Source: Colwellia demingiae
Lineage (GTDB): Bacteria; Pseudomonadota; Gammaproteobacteria; Enterobacterales; Alteromonadaceae
DNA: 64,000 bases
Assembly (NCBI RefSeq): GCF_007954275.1
Contig: NZ_VOLT01000014.1
Coordinates: forward strand, 62,001-126,000
Direction of reading: 5' to 3'
Both the position numbers and the translations under genes were made by a program. Positions 46,183 to 55,137 of this stretch are shown here, one piece after another; position 1 is the stretch's first letter, and each line of letters begins with the position of its first letter. Below the pieces are notes generated by a model. That model was given only the letters and a program-made list of their open reading frames with translations, searched no databases and was not told where the DNA came from.

Positions 46183-46208
46183 ATTTTAGTATCAAGCAGA
46201 TAATTTAT

Positions 46209-46237
46209 CCTCGCAAGTTACAAACTTGCGAGGTTTT
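46209..46237 (+). terminator. Rho-independent terminator of the porin gene
   Basis: CCTCGCAAGTT-ACA-AACTTGCGAGG followed by TTTT, 27 bp after the stop. Confidence 0.92.
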
Positions 46238-47019
46238 ATCAATAACATTAATTCATACTAATTTTTATAAATAAATTGCGGTAGAATTCAAATAATGTCT
46301 GTCAGACTATATAAAATGGGTAAAGTGACTGAGTGCCTGCGTTCACCAGACCAAGCATTTAGAAGTAGTTAAGTTAACAAAAAAGCTATTTCATCTCGAA
46401 CACTTCAAAAGTAGTAATATGTTTACTGTTTTTCATACCAAAACCTCATATTTACACTATCCCTTATCACATACTCGCCTGGACAATGTCAACTTACTCA
46501 ATGATTACACTCGAATATAAAAGTAAGTGGCTATGCCTCTGATTTTCTAGTTTCCTCTGCTAAAACCACTAAATGGCTAGTTTTCTTTATCTTGTATAAT
46601 ACAAAACTAACAGATAAATGAAAGCCGTAAATTGATTTTGGAGCTTGAGTAAAAAATCTAGTGAAATACAATACAATGAAATTTTCTTTATATTAGAAAC
46701 GTGAATAATTGGTCGCTAATTCATCAAAACAAGTTTAAAATAACGTAATGAGATCCTTACCAAAGGTAATAACATACCACCTAGGATTGATAAACTAAAT
46801 AAGGCAGGTGTGTAGCAGATATGTTACAAATATTCTGTGATATTTTCTTTTGTTGATTATCACAGTGCTTTACAATAGCAGACAAGGGATAATGTAACTA
46901 TTGAGGCAAGTAAATACGTTTTCACTTCTACTGTGTAACTAATGTATTTGTTATCAAAGTCTATTATGTCCCACAATCTATATCCAAAATATTCTATTTA
47001 GAAGGACACCAAATAAATA
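46238..47019. other. Gene-free region between porin and LacI gene
   Basis: AT-rich with no supportable gene. Around 46712-46746 (GTCGCTAATTCATCAAAACA plus AGTTTAAAATAACGT) it resembles about 26189-26223, so it may hold decayed mobile sequence. The promoter of the LacI gene lies at its end. Confidence 0.35.
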
Positions 47020-48036
47020 ATGGGACAAGGTAGCTATAAGCACATAACTCAAAAAGAAGTTGCAATGACAGCTGGTGTATCGCTTTCCGCAGTTTCACGC
47101 ACATTTACCGAAGGGGCAAGCGTTTCACCTTCGACTAAGAAAAAAGTTACAGAGGCCGCTAAAATATTAGGGTATAAGCCCAACATGTTAGCTCAATCTT
47201 TAATGACAAACAGAACTAGGTTAATTGGCATAGTTAACAGTAATTTCGAAAACCCTTTCCTCATCCAAGTTTTTGATCTAGTTACCCGAGAATTGCAAGC
47301 AAGAAACTATCGCTCTCTTTTTGAAAACCTGACTGAAAAATGCAACCCTGAGGATATACTTGAGCGGTTGTTACAGTATCGTGTCGACGGAGTCTTATTT
47401 ATTTCTTCCGTGCTCCCCACCGCGTTTGCAGAAGTTTGTACCAAAGCAAAATTGCCGTCTGCGATTATGTTTGGCCGTGGCCATGTTAATGGACTTATTA
47501 ACACCATTACGGCTGACAATTTTGGAGGAGCTGCAATTGGCGCTGAGCTTTTATTAGCCGCTAACTACAAAAACATTGCTTTTCTCGGCGGCCCAAAAAA
47601 TGCGACGACAACAATAGACCGTAAACAAAGCTTAATCAATACCTTGAATAAACACGGTCAAGATTTAAAAGTAATTAAACACTGTGAGGTATACTCTTAT
47701 GATGAGGGTAGAAAGAAATCACAGGAACTACTGCAAGAACACCCTGAAATAGATGCTATATTTTGTGGTGATGATATCTTAGCTATCGCTGCTATTGACT
47801 CTGCCAGAAAGCTAGGAAGAAAATGTCCTGAAAACATTGGTATTTTGGGCTTCAACGACATGCCTATGGCCTCTTGGGGCGCTTACAACTTAACGACAAT
47901 TAAACAGCCGATAAAACAAATGGTCTCTGCTGCTGTTGATATAATTATCGCGCAAATAGAAAACCCTCAAAGAGGCATTGAAACAAGGATACTAGCCTGT
48001 AAAGCTGTTGAGCGAGGAACACTCAAAAACAAATAG
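47020..48036 (+). CDS. LacI-family transcriptional regulator
   Basis: A 338-residue protein with an N-terminal LacI helix-turn-helix and hinge (ITQKEVAMTAGVSLSAVSRTF, then ASVSPSTKKKVTEAAKILGY and KPNMLAQSL). A periplasmic-binding-protein-like sensor domain follows (LIGIVNSNFENPFLIQVFD, AIFCGDDILAIAAIDSARKLG, GILGFNDMPMASWGAYNLTT). As the only LacI-type protein in the window and set within the inositol island, it is the best candidate to bind the TTGCAAGCGCTTGCAA sites. AAGGA is present upstream at long spacing. No operator is seen before its own gene. Confidence 0.92.
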   Translation: MGQGSYKHITQKEVAMTAGVSLSAVSRTFTEGASVSPSTKKKVTEAAKILGYKPNMLAQSLMTNRTRLIGIVNSNFENPFLIQVFDLVTRELQARNYRSLFENLTEKCNPEDILERLLQYRVDGVLFISSVLPTAFAEVCTKAKLPSAIMFGRGHVNGLINTITADNFGGAAIGAELLLAANYKNIAFLGGPKNATTTIDRKQSLINTLNKHGQDLKVIKHCEVYSYDEGRKKSQELLQEHPEIDAIFCGDDILAIAAIDSARKLGRKCPENIGILGFNDMPMASWGAYNLTTIKQPIKQMVSAAVDIIIAQIENPQRGIETRILACKAVERGTLKNK

Positions 48037-48318
48037 CAATTAATTGCGCTTCAACTCATATTTTATCCATCAAACTCTGTCTATAGCATCATATAGATAG
48101 AGTGCCATTCAGCATAATTTTAATCCTATCAACAAAACTAAATATCAAAACAAATAAAATTTTATTAACTCTTATCTAAAATTAATTCTTTCTTTCATAA
48201 AAAAATATATCTTTTACTTAGACAAAAATATATTTTCGAGCAGAAATCCCGTTAAACCACTGTTATTTTTAATAAATTAATTATTTAAACATTAAAAAAT
48301 TCTTTACCTTAAGCGTCA

Positions 48319-48334
48319 TTGCAAGCGCTTGCAT
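48319..48334. promoter_or_regulatory. LacI-type operator upstream of the IolE-like gene
   Basis: TTGCAAGCGCTTGCAT, 15 of 16 to consensus, 79 bp before the start codon. Confidence 0.8.
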
Positions 48335-48412
48335 TTATAATAAAAGTAACTGATAATAGATTTAAGTAAAAATAAGATAAAACACAATAACACTTCAAAC
48401 AGAGAGAATAAA

Positions 48413-49306
48413 ATGAAACTTCGCCTATCAAATGCGCCCTGTTCATGGGGAATAGAATTTGCTGATAATCCAACCAATCCAGCTTGGGAAACAGTACTAA
48501 GTGAAACATCACAAGCGGGCTATAAAGCAACAGAGCTAGGGCCTTTAGGCTATTTGCCAACTGATCCTAAGCAGCTTAACGCTAAATTACAGCAATACGG
48601 ATTAGAGTTAATTGCTGGCACAATATTTAAACATTTGCATGATCCATCTCAACGAGATGCCATCCTTGCGTACACTCACGAAACTTGTAAAGTAATGCAG
48701 CCACAAGGCGCAAAGTATATGGTAGTGATAGATCATGTTTCATCACCTCGTACTGACCAAGCAGGGCAAATTGAAACGGCCGATCGCCTATCTGATTCTC
48801 AGTGGTCAGAGATGATGAAGACAATCACTGAGCTGGCAATTATTTGTAAATCTTATGACATTACACCTGTACTCCATCCTCATGCTGGTACTTATATAGA
48901 ATATCGCGATGAGATAGACCGTGCGATGAATGACCTTGATGCAGATTTGGTTCAGCTTGTTGTAGATTCTGGGCATAGTATCTATGCTGGCATCAACCCT
49001 GCTGAGCTTATTCGCACTTATCAAGATAGAGTAGCTTATTTGCATTTCAAAGATATTAATAAGTCAGTTCATGATAAAGCGACGGCAGAAGGTATTGACT
49101 TCTACACAGCCATTGGACAAGGAATTTTCTGTCCACTAGGTAATGGTTGCGTTAACTTTGAAGAGATTCGTCAAACTTTAAATGATATTAACTATGATGG
49201 TTGGGTAACTGTAGAACAAGACGTCGATCCTGCAGTAGAAAATAGTTCATTAGAAGATGCAAAAGAGAGTCTTGACTTTATTCACGACAAGGTTATTCAA
49301 AGCTAA
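48413..49306 (+). CDS. IolE/IolI-like sugar isomerase or inosose dehydratase
   Basis: A 297-residue TIM-barrel protein starting RLSNAPCSWGIEFADNP, which resembles both IolE and IolI openings. It has TELGPLGYLPTDP, HPHAGTYIEYRDEIDRAM, LVVDSGHSIYAGINP, YLHFKDINK and TVEQDVDP, carrying the expected metal-site residues. It diverges from the two clear iolE copies, so it may be an inosose isomerase (IolI-type) rather than a dehydratase. An operator lies 79 bp upstream, and a terminator follows. Confidence 0.8.
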   Translation: MKLRLSNAPCSWGIEFADNPTNPAWETVLSETSQAGYKATELGPLGYLPTDPKQLNAKLQQYGLELIAGTIFKHLHDPSQRDAILAYTHETCKVMQPQGAKYMVVIDHVSSPRTDQAGQIETADRLSDSQWSEMMKTITELAIICKSYDITPVLHPHAGTYIEYRDEIDRAMNDLDADLVQLVVDSGHSIYAGINPAELIRTYQDRVAYLHFKDINKSVHDKATAEGIDFYTAIGQGIFCPLGNGCVNFEEIRQTLNDINYDGWVTVEQDVDPAVENSSLEDAKESLDFIHDKVIQS

Positions 49307-49370
49307 ACATTGGCGACTTATCTTTTGTTGATATGAAATAATTCCATAAACTATTACATATCATAATTCT

Positions 49371-49399
49371 ATCGGGGCAAATCTATATGCCCCGATTTT
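49371..49399 (+). terminator. Rho-independent terminator after the IolE-like gene
   Basis: ATCGGGGCA (49371-49379) pairs with TGCCCCGAT (49388-49396), followed by TTT; it separates this gene from the oxygenase gene downstream. Confidence 0.8.
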
Positions 49400-49508
49400 A
49401 ATATGCCTAAACCCACTGTCCCTGAGACTTTGCTCCAGAATTTTTGAAGATACGGTATTTAATTACTACTTATTGCTCTCCCAGTGAACACTACTATTCG
49501 TTAATCAA

Positions 49509-49532
49509 TTAACAGTTAACAGTTAACAGTTA
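49509..49532. repeat. Short tandem repeat, 7-bp unit
   Basis: Three copies of TTAACAG and a partial fourth, upstream of the oxygenase gene in the gap between the terminator and that gene. Possibly a slippage site; no known role. Confidence 0.6.
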
Positions 49533-49631
49533 AAAATCACAGTACAACAGGGTTTTCGCTCAAGTAGTGTGCTTTATAAATAAATATTATGTCTAAATAA
49601 AGCAGAGTATTTATTAACGTAAGGAGATTAT

Positions 49632-50798
49632 ATGTTACCTACTACAATTAATAATCCAACAAATGATGAACAACAATTAAACATCTCAATTTTCAATGAA
49701 CTATGCCAACAAAAAAATGAAGAAAACACCTACCCTTTAGCACAAAGTATTGAAAATAGCATACCCATTTATACGGGAAAAGACCTGCGTCTTTCTTTCA
49801 AGTCAGATATGACCCAAGACTATAAAAATGAATTTACTCATATCTTCAAAGAAGGTCCTGGTGTCATTGTCATTAAGGATTTTTTTAATAATAAAAATGA
49901 TATTGACCACATGAGTCATATTTTTGATGAGCTGCTTAAACAACAAGGAAAAGGAGCAGGAGATCATTTTGCCAAAGATGGAAAAAATGGACGTATTTGG
50001 AATGTTTTTGAAAAAAGTGCAATGTATGATTCATCGAGCTTTATTCAATATTATAAAAATCCTTTGCTGCAAATGGTTGCACAATCTTGGCTCGGACCAA
50101 ACTATCAAGTCACAACACAATTAAATGTGATCTATCCTCAAGGCAAAGCGCAGCAACCACATAGGGATTTTCATCTAGGCTTTCAAGAAAATGAGGAAAT
50201 AAAACGTTACCCTCTTCACATGCAAAAAATGTCGCAATATCTTACATTGCAAGGCGGAATTGCCCACGTAGATATTCCACTCGACGCAGGTCCGACACAA
50301 CTACTTCCTTTTTCACATCAATATGACTTAGGATACCTAGCATGGAGAGACCCACTTTTTATAGAATACTTCAAGGAACACTATGTACAATTACCTTTAA
50401 ATAAAGGCGATGCTTTATTTTTTAATCCTGCACTATTCCATGCTGGAGGTGAAAATAAAACAACCAATATTAATCGAAATGTCAACCTTATCCAAGTATC
50501 TTCTGCTTTTTCAAAACCAATGGAAACAGTTGATTTATATAAAATAGTACTTAACATCTACCCTGAACTATTAGATTTATACCAAAAAAACTTATTATCA
50601 GGTTTAGCTTTAGATTCAATATTAACAGCAAGCTGTGATGCATACTCTTTTCCAACCAATTTAGATACAGACTCCCCTATTGGAAGTTTGGCACCCAAAA
50701 CTGTAAAAGAGCTAACACTTGAAGCTTTAACAAAAAATTGGGACTTATTAACGTTTAAATACAAATTATTAGCACATCAACAAAACAGGCAGAGTTAA
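49632..50798 (+). CDS. PhyH-like Fe(II)/2-oxoglutarate dioxygenase
   Basis: A 388-residue protein with a double-stranded beta-helix core. The HxD motif is His177-Arg-Asp179 (QQPHRDFHLG), the distal ligand is His270 (PALFHAGG) and a 2-oxoglutarate-binding Arg is likely Arg282 (NINRNV), all as in phytanoyl-CoA dioxygenase (PhyH) proteins. The N-terminal 60 residues and a helical C-terminus (from about 300) extend the usual core. TAAGGAG precedes the ATG. No PhyH step exists in the known inositol pathway; O-demethylation of a methylated inositol is one possibility but is speculative. Confidence 0.8.
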   Translation: MLPTTINNPTNDEQQLNISIFNELCQQKNEENTYPLAQSIENSIPIYTGKDLRLSFKSDMTQDYKNEFTHIFKEGPGVIVIKDFFNNKNDIDHMSHIFDELLKQQGKGAGDHFAKDGKNGRIWNVFEKSAMYDSSSFIQYYKNPLLQMVAQSWLGPNYQVTTQLNVIYPQGKAQQPHRDFHLGFQENEEIKRYPLHMQKMSQYLTLQGGIAHVDIPLDAGPTQLLPFSHQYDLGYLAWRDPLFIEYFKEHYVQLPLNKGDALFFNPALFHAGGENKTTNINRNVNLIQVSSAFSKPMETVDLYKIVLNIYPELLDLYQKNLLSGLALDSILTASCDAYSFPTNLDTDSPIGSLAPKTVKELTLEALTKNWDLLTFKYKLLAHQQNRQS

Positions 50799-51064
50799 TT
50801 TAATTGCGAGTAAACTATCAACAATGAATAAGTTTATCAAATTAGCTAAAGTATTATTGGCCACTGACAATATGACTATTAATAATGCAAAGAAAACTAT
50901 GGGAATAACTATATAGGAAAAAACTGGACAGTTTATTAATATTGTTGATATGGCATATGGTCACTTCACTCACGATGCTCGTTTAAAAGCATTGCTGATT
51001 CCAGTTGAATCATACATTCCAAGTAGATCCGGTTTATACATTAGTAGTGAAAATAGTTTGAGAC

Positions 51065-51090
51065 TAAAAAGGCGATGGAATACCATCGCC
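51065..51090 (-). terminator. Rho-independent terminator of the iolD2-iolJ operon
   Basis: On the minus strand GGCGATGG-TATTC-type loop-CCATCGCC is followed by TTTTT, 37 bp beyond the iolJ stop. Confidence 0.9.
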
Positions 51091-51127
51091 AAATAATTTT
51101 GTCAAAATAATGATGTAAAGTGCTAAC

Positions 51128-51958
51128 CTAGCCTAATAATTCAAGAATACGCATGGCATCCTGTTGAACAAACGGCATGGTTTTCTGCATGAAATAAAGA
51201 CGGTCGAACTTTTCCGGTTCTTCATTCATTAAGCGTCTTAAGTTTTGACCCAAGGTCATTCTTAAAGATGTGCCAATATTAAATTTCGAAATACGGGTTT
51301 GTTTCAATTTAATAATGTCTTCATCTCTAATTCCCGTAGTCCCATGTATTACTAACGGAATATCACCAACAACTTCAGAAATTGTTTGCAAGCGCGGATA
51401 ATCGATCACAGAAGTAGGTTTAGTTAACCTATGTATATTACCTACAGCAACCGCCATAGCGTCTAAACCACTTTCTTGTGCATAGCGCTGTGCTTCACTT
51501 GGGTCTGTACTAATCGACTTAATATGATCGCGTCCTTCTTCATACGGAACCGAACCTATTTCACCTTCAACACTCACACCTACAGCATGTGCTACATTCA
51601 CAACTTGTCGAGTACGTCGTATATTTTCTTCCAGAGGCAACTGTGAACCATCAAACATTACTGAACTAAAACCATGATGAATAGCTTGAAAAACGATATC
51701 TTCATCATAAGTGTGATCTAAATGAACACACACCTGAGCAGAGCTCTCTTCAGCCAATGAGACGAACATTCTTGCCAAAGTTTTAACACCCATGTAGTCA
51801 ACCATGTCTTTATTTGCGGCTAATATAACTGGCTTTTTCAACTCTTCAGCTGCTTCTACAATGGCACGCGCATCTTCGTACCCAAATGCGTTAAAACATG
51901 GAACAGCATACTTGGCATCTGCCGCTTGTGGCAGTATGTCATTCAAGTTAACTAACAT
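51128..51958 (-). CDS. iolJ: Class II aldolase, probable 6-phospho-5-dehydro-2-deoxy-gluconate aldolase
   Basis: A 276-residue class II fructose-bisphosphate aldolase-type barrel. Zinc and catalytic residues appear in VHLDHTYD (Asp81, His82), EGEIG (131-135), AVGNIHR (His176) and VIHGTTG (His205). IolJ cleaves the phosphorylated acid to DHAP and malonate semialdehyde. It is last in the minus-strand operon, 12 bp after iolB2, which favours this role over glycolytic aldolase. Its upstream kinase (52973-53953) lacks the DUF2090 domain, so this gene supplies the missing activity. Confidence 0.88.
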   Translation of the reverse strand: MLVNLNDILPQAADAKYAVPCFNAFGYEDARAIVEAAEELKKPVILAANKDMVDYMGVKTLARMFVSLAEESSAQVCVHLDHTYDEDIVFQAIHHGFSSVMFDGSQLPLEENIRRTRQVVNVAHAVGVSVEGEIGSVPYEEGRDHIKSISTDPSEAQRYAQESGLDAMAVAVGNIHRLTKPTSVIDYPRLQTISEVVGDIPLVIHGTTGIRDEDIIKLKQTRISKFNIGTSLRMTLGQNLRRLMNEEPEKFDRLYFMQKTMPFVQQDAMRILELLG

Positions 51959-51970
51959 CTATTTCTCCTA

Positions 51971-52816
51971 TTATTTGAATTTATTGATCATGTCTTTGAT
52001 ACCTGGAATGGTATGGACTTGATATTCATGGTGAGGGTCAAAGTGCTGAATTAACGATTTAGAATGTTCACCTACAATAATGGTAAAATAGTACATTTCA
52101 TAACCTGGAGCTGCAACGCAAGGGTGGTATCCTTTGTCTATTGCAATAACGCTGCGATTTTTAATGTGATAAACCGGTCCGATATCATCCTCATGTTCAT
52201 AGAGGAATTGAGCGCCGAAGCCTTGATCAGGATTAAAGCGGAACTGGTAAACTTCTTCATACCTTGTTTCCATGGGCGCGCGTTCCGTATCATGTTTATG
52301 TGCAGGAAAGCCTGACCAGCCCCCCGCTCCAACAGTAAATAGTTCACTCACCAATAAACGGCCTCGTTTATCAGCGTTTTTCTGGCCGAGAATGTGCTTT
52401 ATCTTACGATGTGTTTTGGTAACATCGCAACCATATTGTATTTGATCACTCGCTTCAGGTGTTATTTCAAATGGCGCTAACGATTCTTCATAACGACCAC
52501 CAGCGATCATCACATCTGCATTTTCTGAGACACAGATAATTTCAACCGTTGCCCCAACTTGAGCATAAACAGCCGCAGGATTACCATCCCAAACATTTTT
52601 GCGGATGCCTATATTTTCAAATAATTCTCCATCGACTTTAATGTCGCAAGTTCCGCCAGCTAGCACTACTGCTGTCTCATATGCTGCTAATTGATAACGA
52701 TGGCTTTCGCCCTGTTTCAAAAATACTTGATTAAAATAAATCAGTGGCGTGGTGTCATCGTTAACATCGATAATGGCTTTGTTTTTATTGTCATAGGCGG
52801 GAATATGCTTACCCAT
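51971..52816 (-). CDS. iolB: 5-deoxy-glucuronate isomerase, copy 2 (intact)
   Basis: A 281-residue bicupin IolB. The C-terminal cupin holds PAHKHDTERAPMETRYEEVY (metal-site His and Glu residues) and VIAIDKGYHPCVAAPGYEMYYF, where copy 1 has its stop. It diverges strongly from copy 1 at the N-terminus. ATG 52814-52816 is chosen because AAGGA sits 8 nt upstream; an ATG nine bases earlier overlaps that box. Confidence 0.92.
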   Translation of the reverse strand: MGKHIPAYDNKNKAIIDVNDDTTPLIYFNQVFLKQGESHRYQLAAYETAVVLAGGTCDIKVDGELFENIGIRKNVWDGNPAAVYAQVGATVEIICVSENADVMIAGGRYEESLAPFEITPEASDQIQYGCDVTKTHRKIKHILGQKNADKRGRLLVSELFTVGAGGWSGFPAHKHDTERAPMETRYEEVYQFRFNPDQGFGAQFLYEHEDDIGPVYHIKNRSVIAIDKGYHPCVAAPGYEMYYFTIIVGEHSKSLIQHFDPHHEYQVHTIPGIKDMINKFK

Positions 52817-52972
52817 AAGATACATCCTTAAATATGTAAATATTAAATGGCCACAGAATCAGTGACCCAGATAAATAGCGAACGAGATTGGTTTTATTGG
52901 GTACCAATCTCGACTACCCTGTTGATGCCTATTCTGAATATAATTGGAGGCTAATCACCTTCAACCTATTTA

Positions 52973-53953
52973 TCATTTGGCAATGAAATCTTGAAGCTCC
53001 TTTAGTGTTGGCATTGCTTCTGTACAACTATCGCTAGAAACATTGATCGCCGCTGCCGCTGAGCCCATCTTGACCACAGTCTTTAATCCATAGCCATTTA
53101 GCAAAGCGTAAACAAGTGCTCCAGCAAAAGAATCACCTGCCCCGAACGGTTTCTTAACCGTGACAGGAAAAATGCCGTGTTCGAAATAATTACCGTCTCG
53201 GGTATAAACTTTGGAACCTAATTCGCCAGCCTTAATGACCACTACTTGAGTGGATTCAATCAAATAACGAGCCGCCGTTTTACCGTCATCCTTATTCCCT
53301 CGGTCTACCATATATTCCATCACATCAAACTCTTCACGATTACCAATAACAATGTCTGACAAACTTGCCGCCAGCTGATAATAAAGTGCAGAATCTTCTG
53401 GAGAATTCCAAGAGTAAGCTCGATAATCGATATCTAACACCACAAGGGTGCCCGCACGGCGAGCATAATCAATTGCTAATAAAGTCGCCTCACGCGATGG
53501 ACTAGAGGAAAGTGCCGTACCTGTGACAATCAAAGCTTTAGCAGAAGCTATATAGGCAGGATCAATTTGTTTCGCATTCAAAGAAAGATCTGCTGCGTTA
53601 TTACGATAAATAACCACTTCACAGTCGTACGCTTTCATTTCAGTGATCGCAAGACTCGTTCTTGAGCCAGATTTATCCACGGCCACGCCTTGTAAATCAA
53701 CTCCCATACTTTCAAGATAAGTACAGACAAACTTTCCTAAACCATCATCAGATACGCTGCTGATCAAGCCCGGTTTCGCACCTAACTTAGCTAGTGCTAC
53801 CGCAATATTTGCAGGTGAACCACCTACATACTTTTCGAAACCTGAAACATCCATCAAATCTGTGTCAGCTTCTCGAGCATATAAATCTACACCCGCACGG
53901 CCTAGGCAAATTGCATCAATAGGTCTGTCTAATGGAATATTTAAGTCTATCAT
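52973..53953 (-). CDS. iolC: 5-dehydro-2-deoxygluconokinase, stand-alone copy
   Basis: A 326-residue PfkB-family kinase starting DAICLGRAGVDLYAREADTD, with GGSPANIAVALAKLGAKPG and the second signature KPFGAGDSFAGALVYALLNG (catalytic Asp). It has the IolC N-terminal pattern and no DUF2090 extension, unlike 20775-22685. The ATG overlaps the upstream stop as TAATG with GGTGA before it, showing translational coupling. iolJ lies in the same operon. Confidence 0.93.
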   Translation of the reverse strand: MIDLNIPLDRPIDAICLGRAGVDLYAREADTDLMDVSGFEKYVGGSPANIAVALAKLGAKPGLISSVSDDGLGKFVCTYLESMGVDLQGVAVDKSGSRTSLAITEMKAYDCEVVIYRNNAADLSLNAKQIDPAYIASAKALIVTGTALSSSPSREATLLAIDYARRAGTLVVLDIDYRAYSWNSPEDSALYYQLAASLSDIVIGNREEFDVMEYMVDRGNKDDGKTAARYLIESTQVVVIKAGELGSKVYTRDGNYFEHGIFPVTVKKPFGAGDSFAGALVYALLNGYGLKTVVKMGSAAAAINVSSDSCTEAMPTLKELQDFIAK

Positions 53954-55125
53954 TAGAATTTCACCCATTTAGCATCATCATCTGCCGATTCAACACAACG
54001 TTCTATTAATCGAACACCGTCAATACCGGCGTCAATATCTGGGTACCAAGTATTATCAATAGTCTTTTGGTCACCTTCATCTGTCGCTTTCATTACGATA
54101 GCGAAACGGCTATATAAGTTTGCCCAAGACTCGAAGAAACCTTCCGCGTGACCGCCACCAATTCGATTATGACCTACCCCAGGCTCATCTTGATAAAGGT
54201 AACCCATACCACGTTCTAGGATACGAACAGGTTCACCTTGCACTTCATAACTCAATTGATTAGGACGTTCGTCCCACCATTCAATACTAGCTTTCTCACC
54301 AATAATACGAATTTTCTGTTGATGCATAGACCCAGCGTTAACACCGCTGGCCCATAAAGTTCCCACAGCACCATTAGTAAAATTCATCATTACGTGAGCA
54401 TTGTCCTCCAAAGGAGCACGTGACTTAATAAAGCTTTGACGGGTACAGCATAGTTTTTCCACTTCTAGACCCGTCATCAAGCCTGCTAAATAATATACAT
54501 GGCTGCCAACATCGCCTAAGATGTAACTTGGTCCCGAAACTTCAGGGTTCATACGCCATTTAGCACCTGGACTATTTTTTTCTACTTCAGTATTGTGAAA
54601 GCCATGCGCAAATTGCATGTTAATCACTCGAACTTCTCCAATATCACCACGGCTTATCATTTCACGAGCCTGATGAATCATAGGGAATCCGGTATAACCA
54701 TACATCACACCAAAAACACGATTGTTTTCTGTTGCTAATCTTTTTAAGTCTTGCGCTTCTACCACGGTGAAAGTGACAGGTTTTTCACAAATGACATGTA
54801 AGCCAGCCTCTATAGCTGCTTTAGATATCGCATAATGAGTACCATTTGGCGTAGCAATTGATACCGCTTGAATACCGTCATCACGTTTGGCTTCAGCTTC
54901 AAACAACGTTTTGTAATCCGCATAACAGCGCTCTGGGTCTACGCCTAGGCTTGTTCCAAAATCACGACAACGATCTGCATCTATATCAAACGCTCCCGCC
55001 ACCAATTTAAAGTTATTATCGCGGCTTGCTCCAGATCGGTGAGCATAGCCAATTTCACTACCGCGACCGCCACCGACCATAGCCCAGCGTATTGGTTGTT
55101 CTAAACGAGTTTCTTCATTAAACAT
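53953..55125 (-). CDS. Gfo/Idh/MocA family oxidoreductase
   Basis: A 390-residue dehydrogenase with WAMVGGGRGSEIGYAHRSGA near the N-terminus, CEKPVTFTVVEAQDL (catalytic EKP) and LGDVGSHVYYLAGLMTG (Asp-x-x-x-His type). It is paralogous to 30925-32091 and longer than IolG. It sits between iolD2 and iolC2, 12 bp after iolD2, so it belongs to the inositol operon. It probably serves as an inositol dehydrogenase of different stereospecificity, or as a scyllo-inosose reductase. Confidence 0.87.
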   Translation of the reverse strand: MFNEETRLEQPIRWAMVGGGRGSEIGYAHRSGASRDNNFKLVAGAFDIDADRCRDFGTSLGVDPERCYADYKTLFEAEAKRDDGIQAVSIATPNGTHYAISKAAIEAGLHVICEKPVTFTVVEAQDLKRLATENNRVFGVMYGYTGFPMIHQAREMISRGDIGEVRVINMQFAHGFHNTEVEKNSPGAKWRMNPEVSGPSYILGDVGSHVYYLAGLMTGLEVEKLCCTRQSFIKSRAPLEDNAHVMMNFTNGAVGTLWASGVNAGSMHQQKIRIIGEKASIEWWDERPNQLSYEVQGEPVRILERGMGYLYQDEPGVGHNRIGGGHAEGFFESWANLYSRFAIVMKATDEGDQKTIDNTWYPDIDAGIDGVRLIERCVESADDDAKWVKF

Positions 55126-55137
55126 AATTATTTCCTC

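Noticed and set aside
49509..49532. Tandem TTAACAG units as a possible CRISPR or iteron array
   Set aside because: Units are only 7 bp, without spacers and limited to three copies.
50824..50916. 30-codon frame after the oxygenase gene
   Set aside because: No ribosome binding site and no recognisable motif; probably chance.
51384..51400. GTTTGCAAGCGCGGATAA resembling an operator half
   Set aside because: Only one half matches and it lies inside iolJ.
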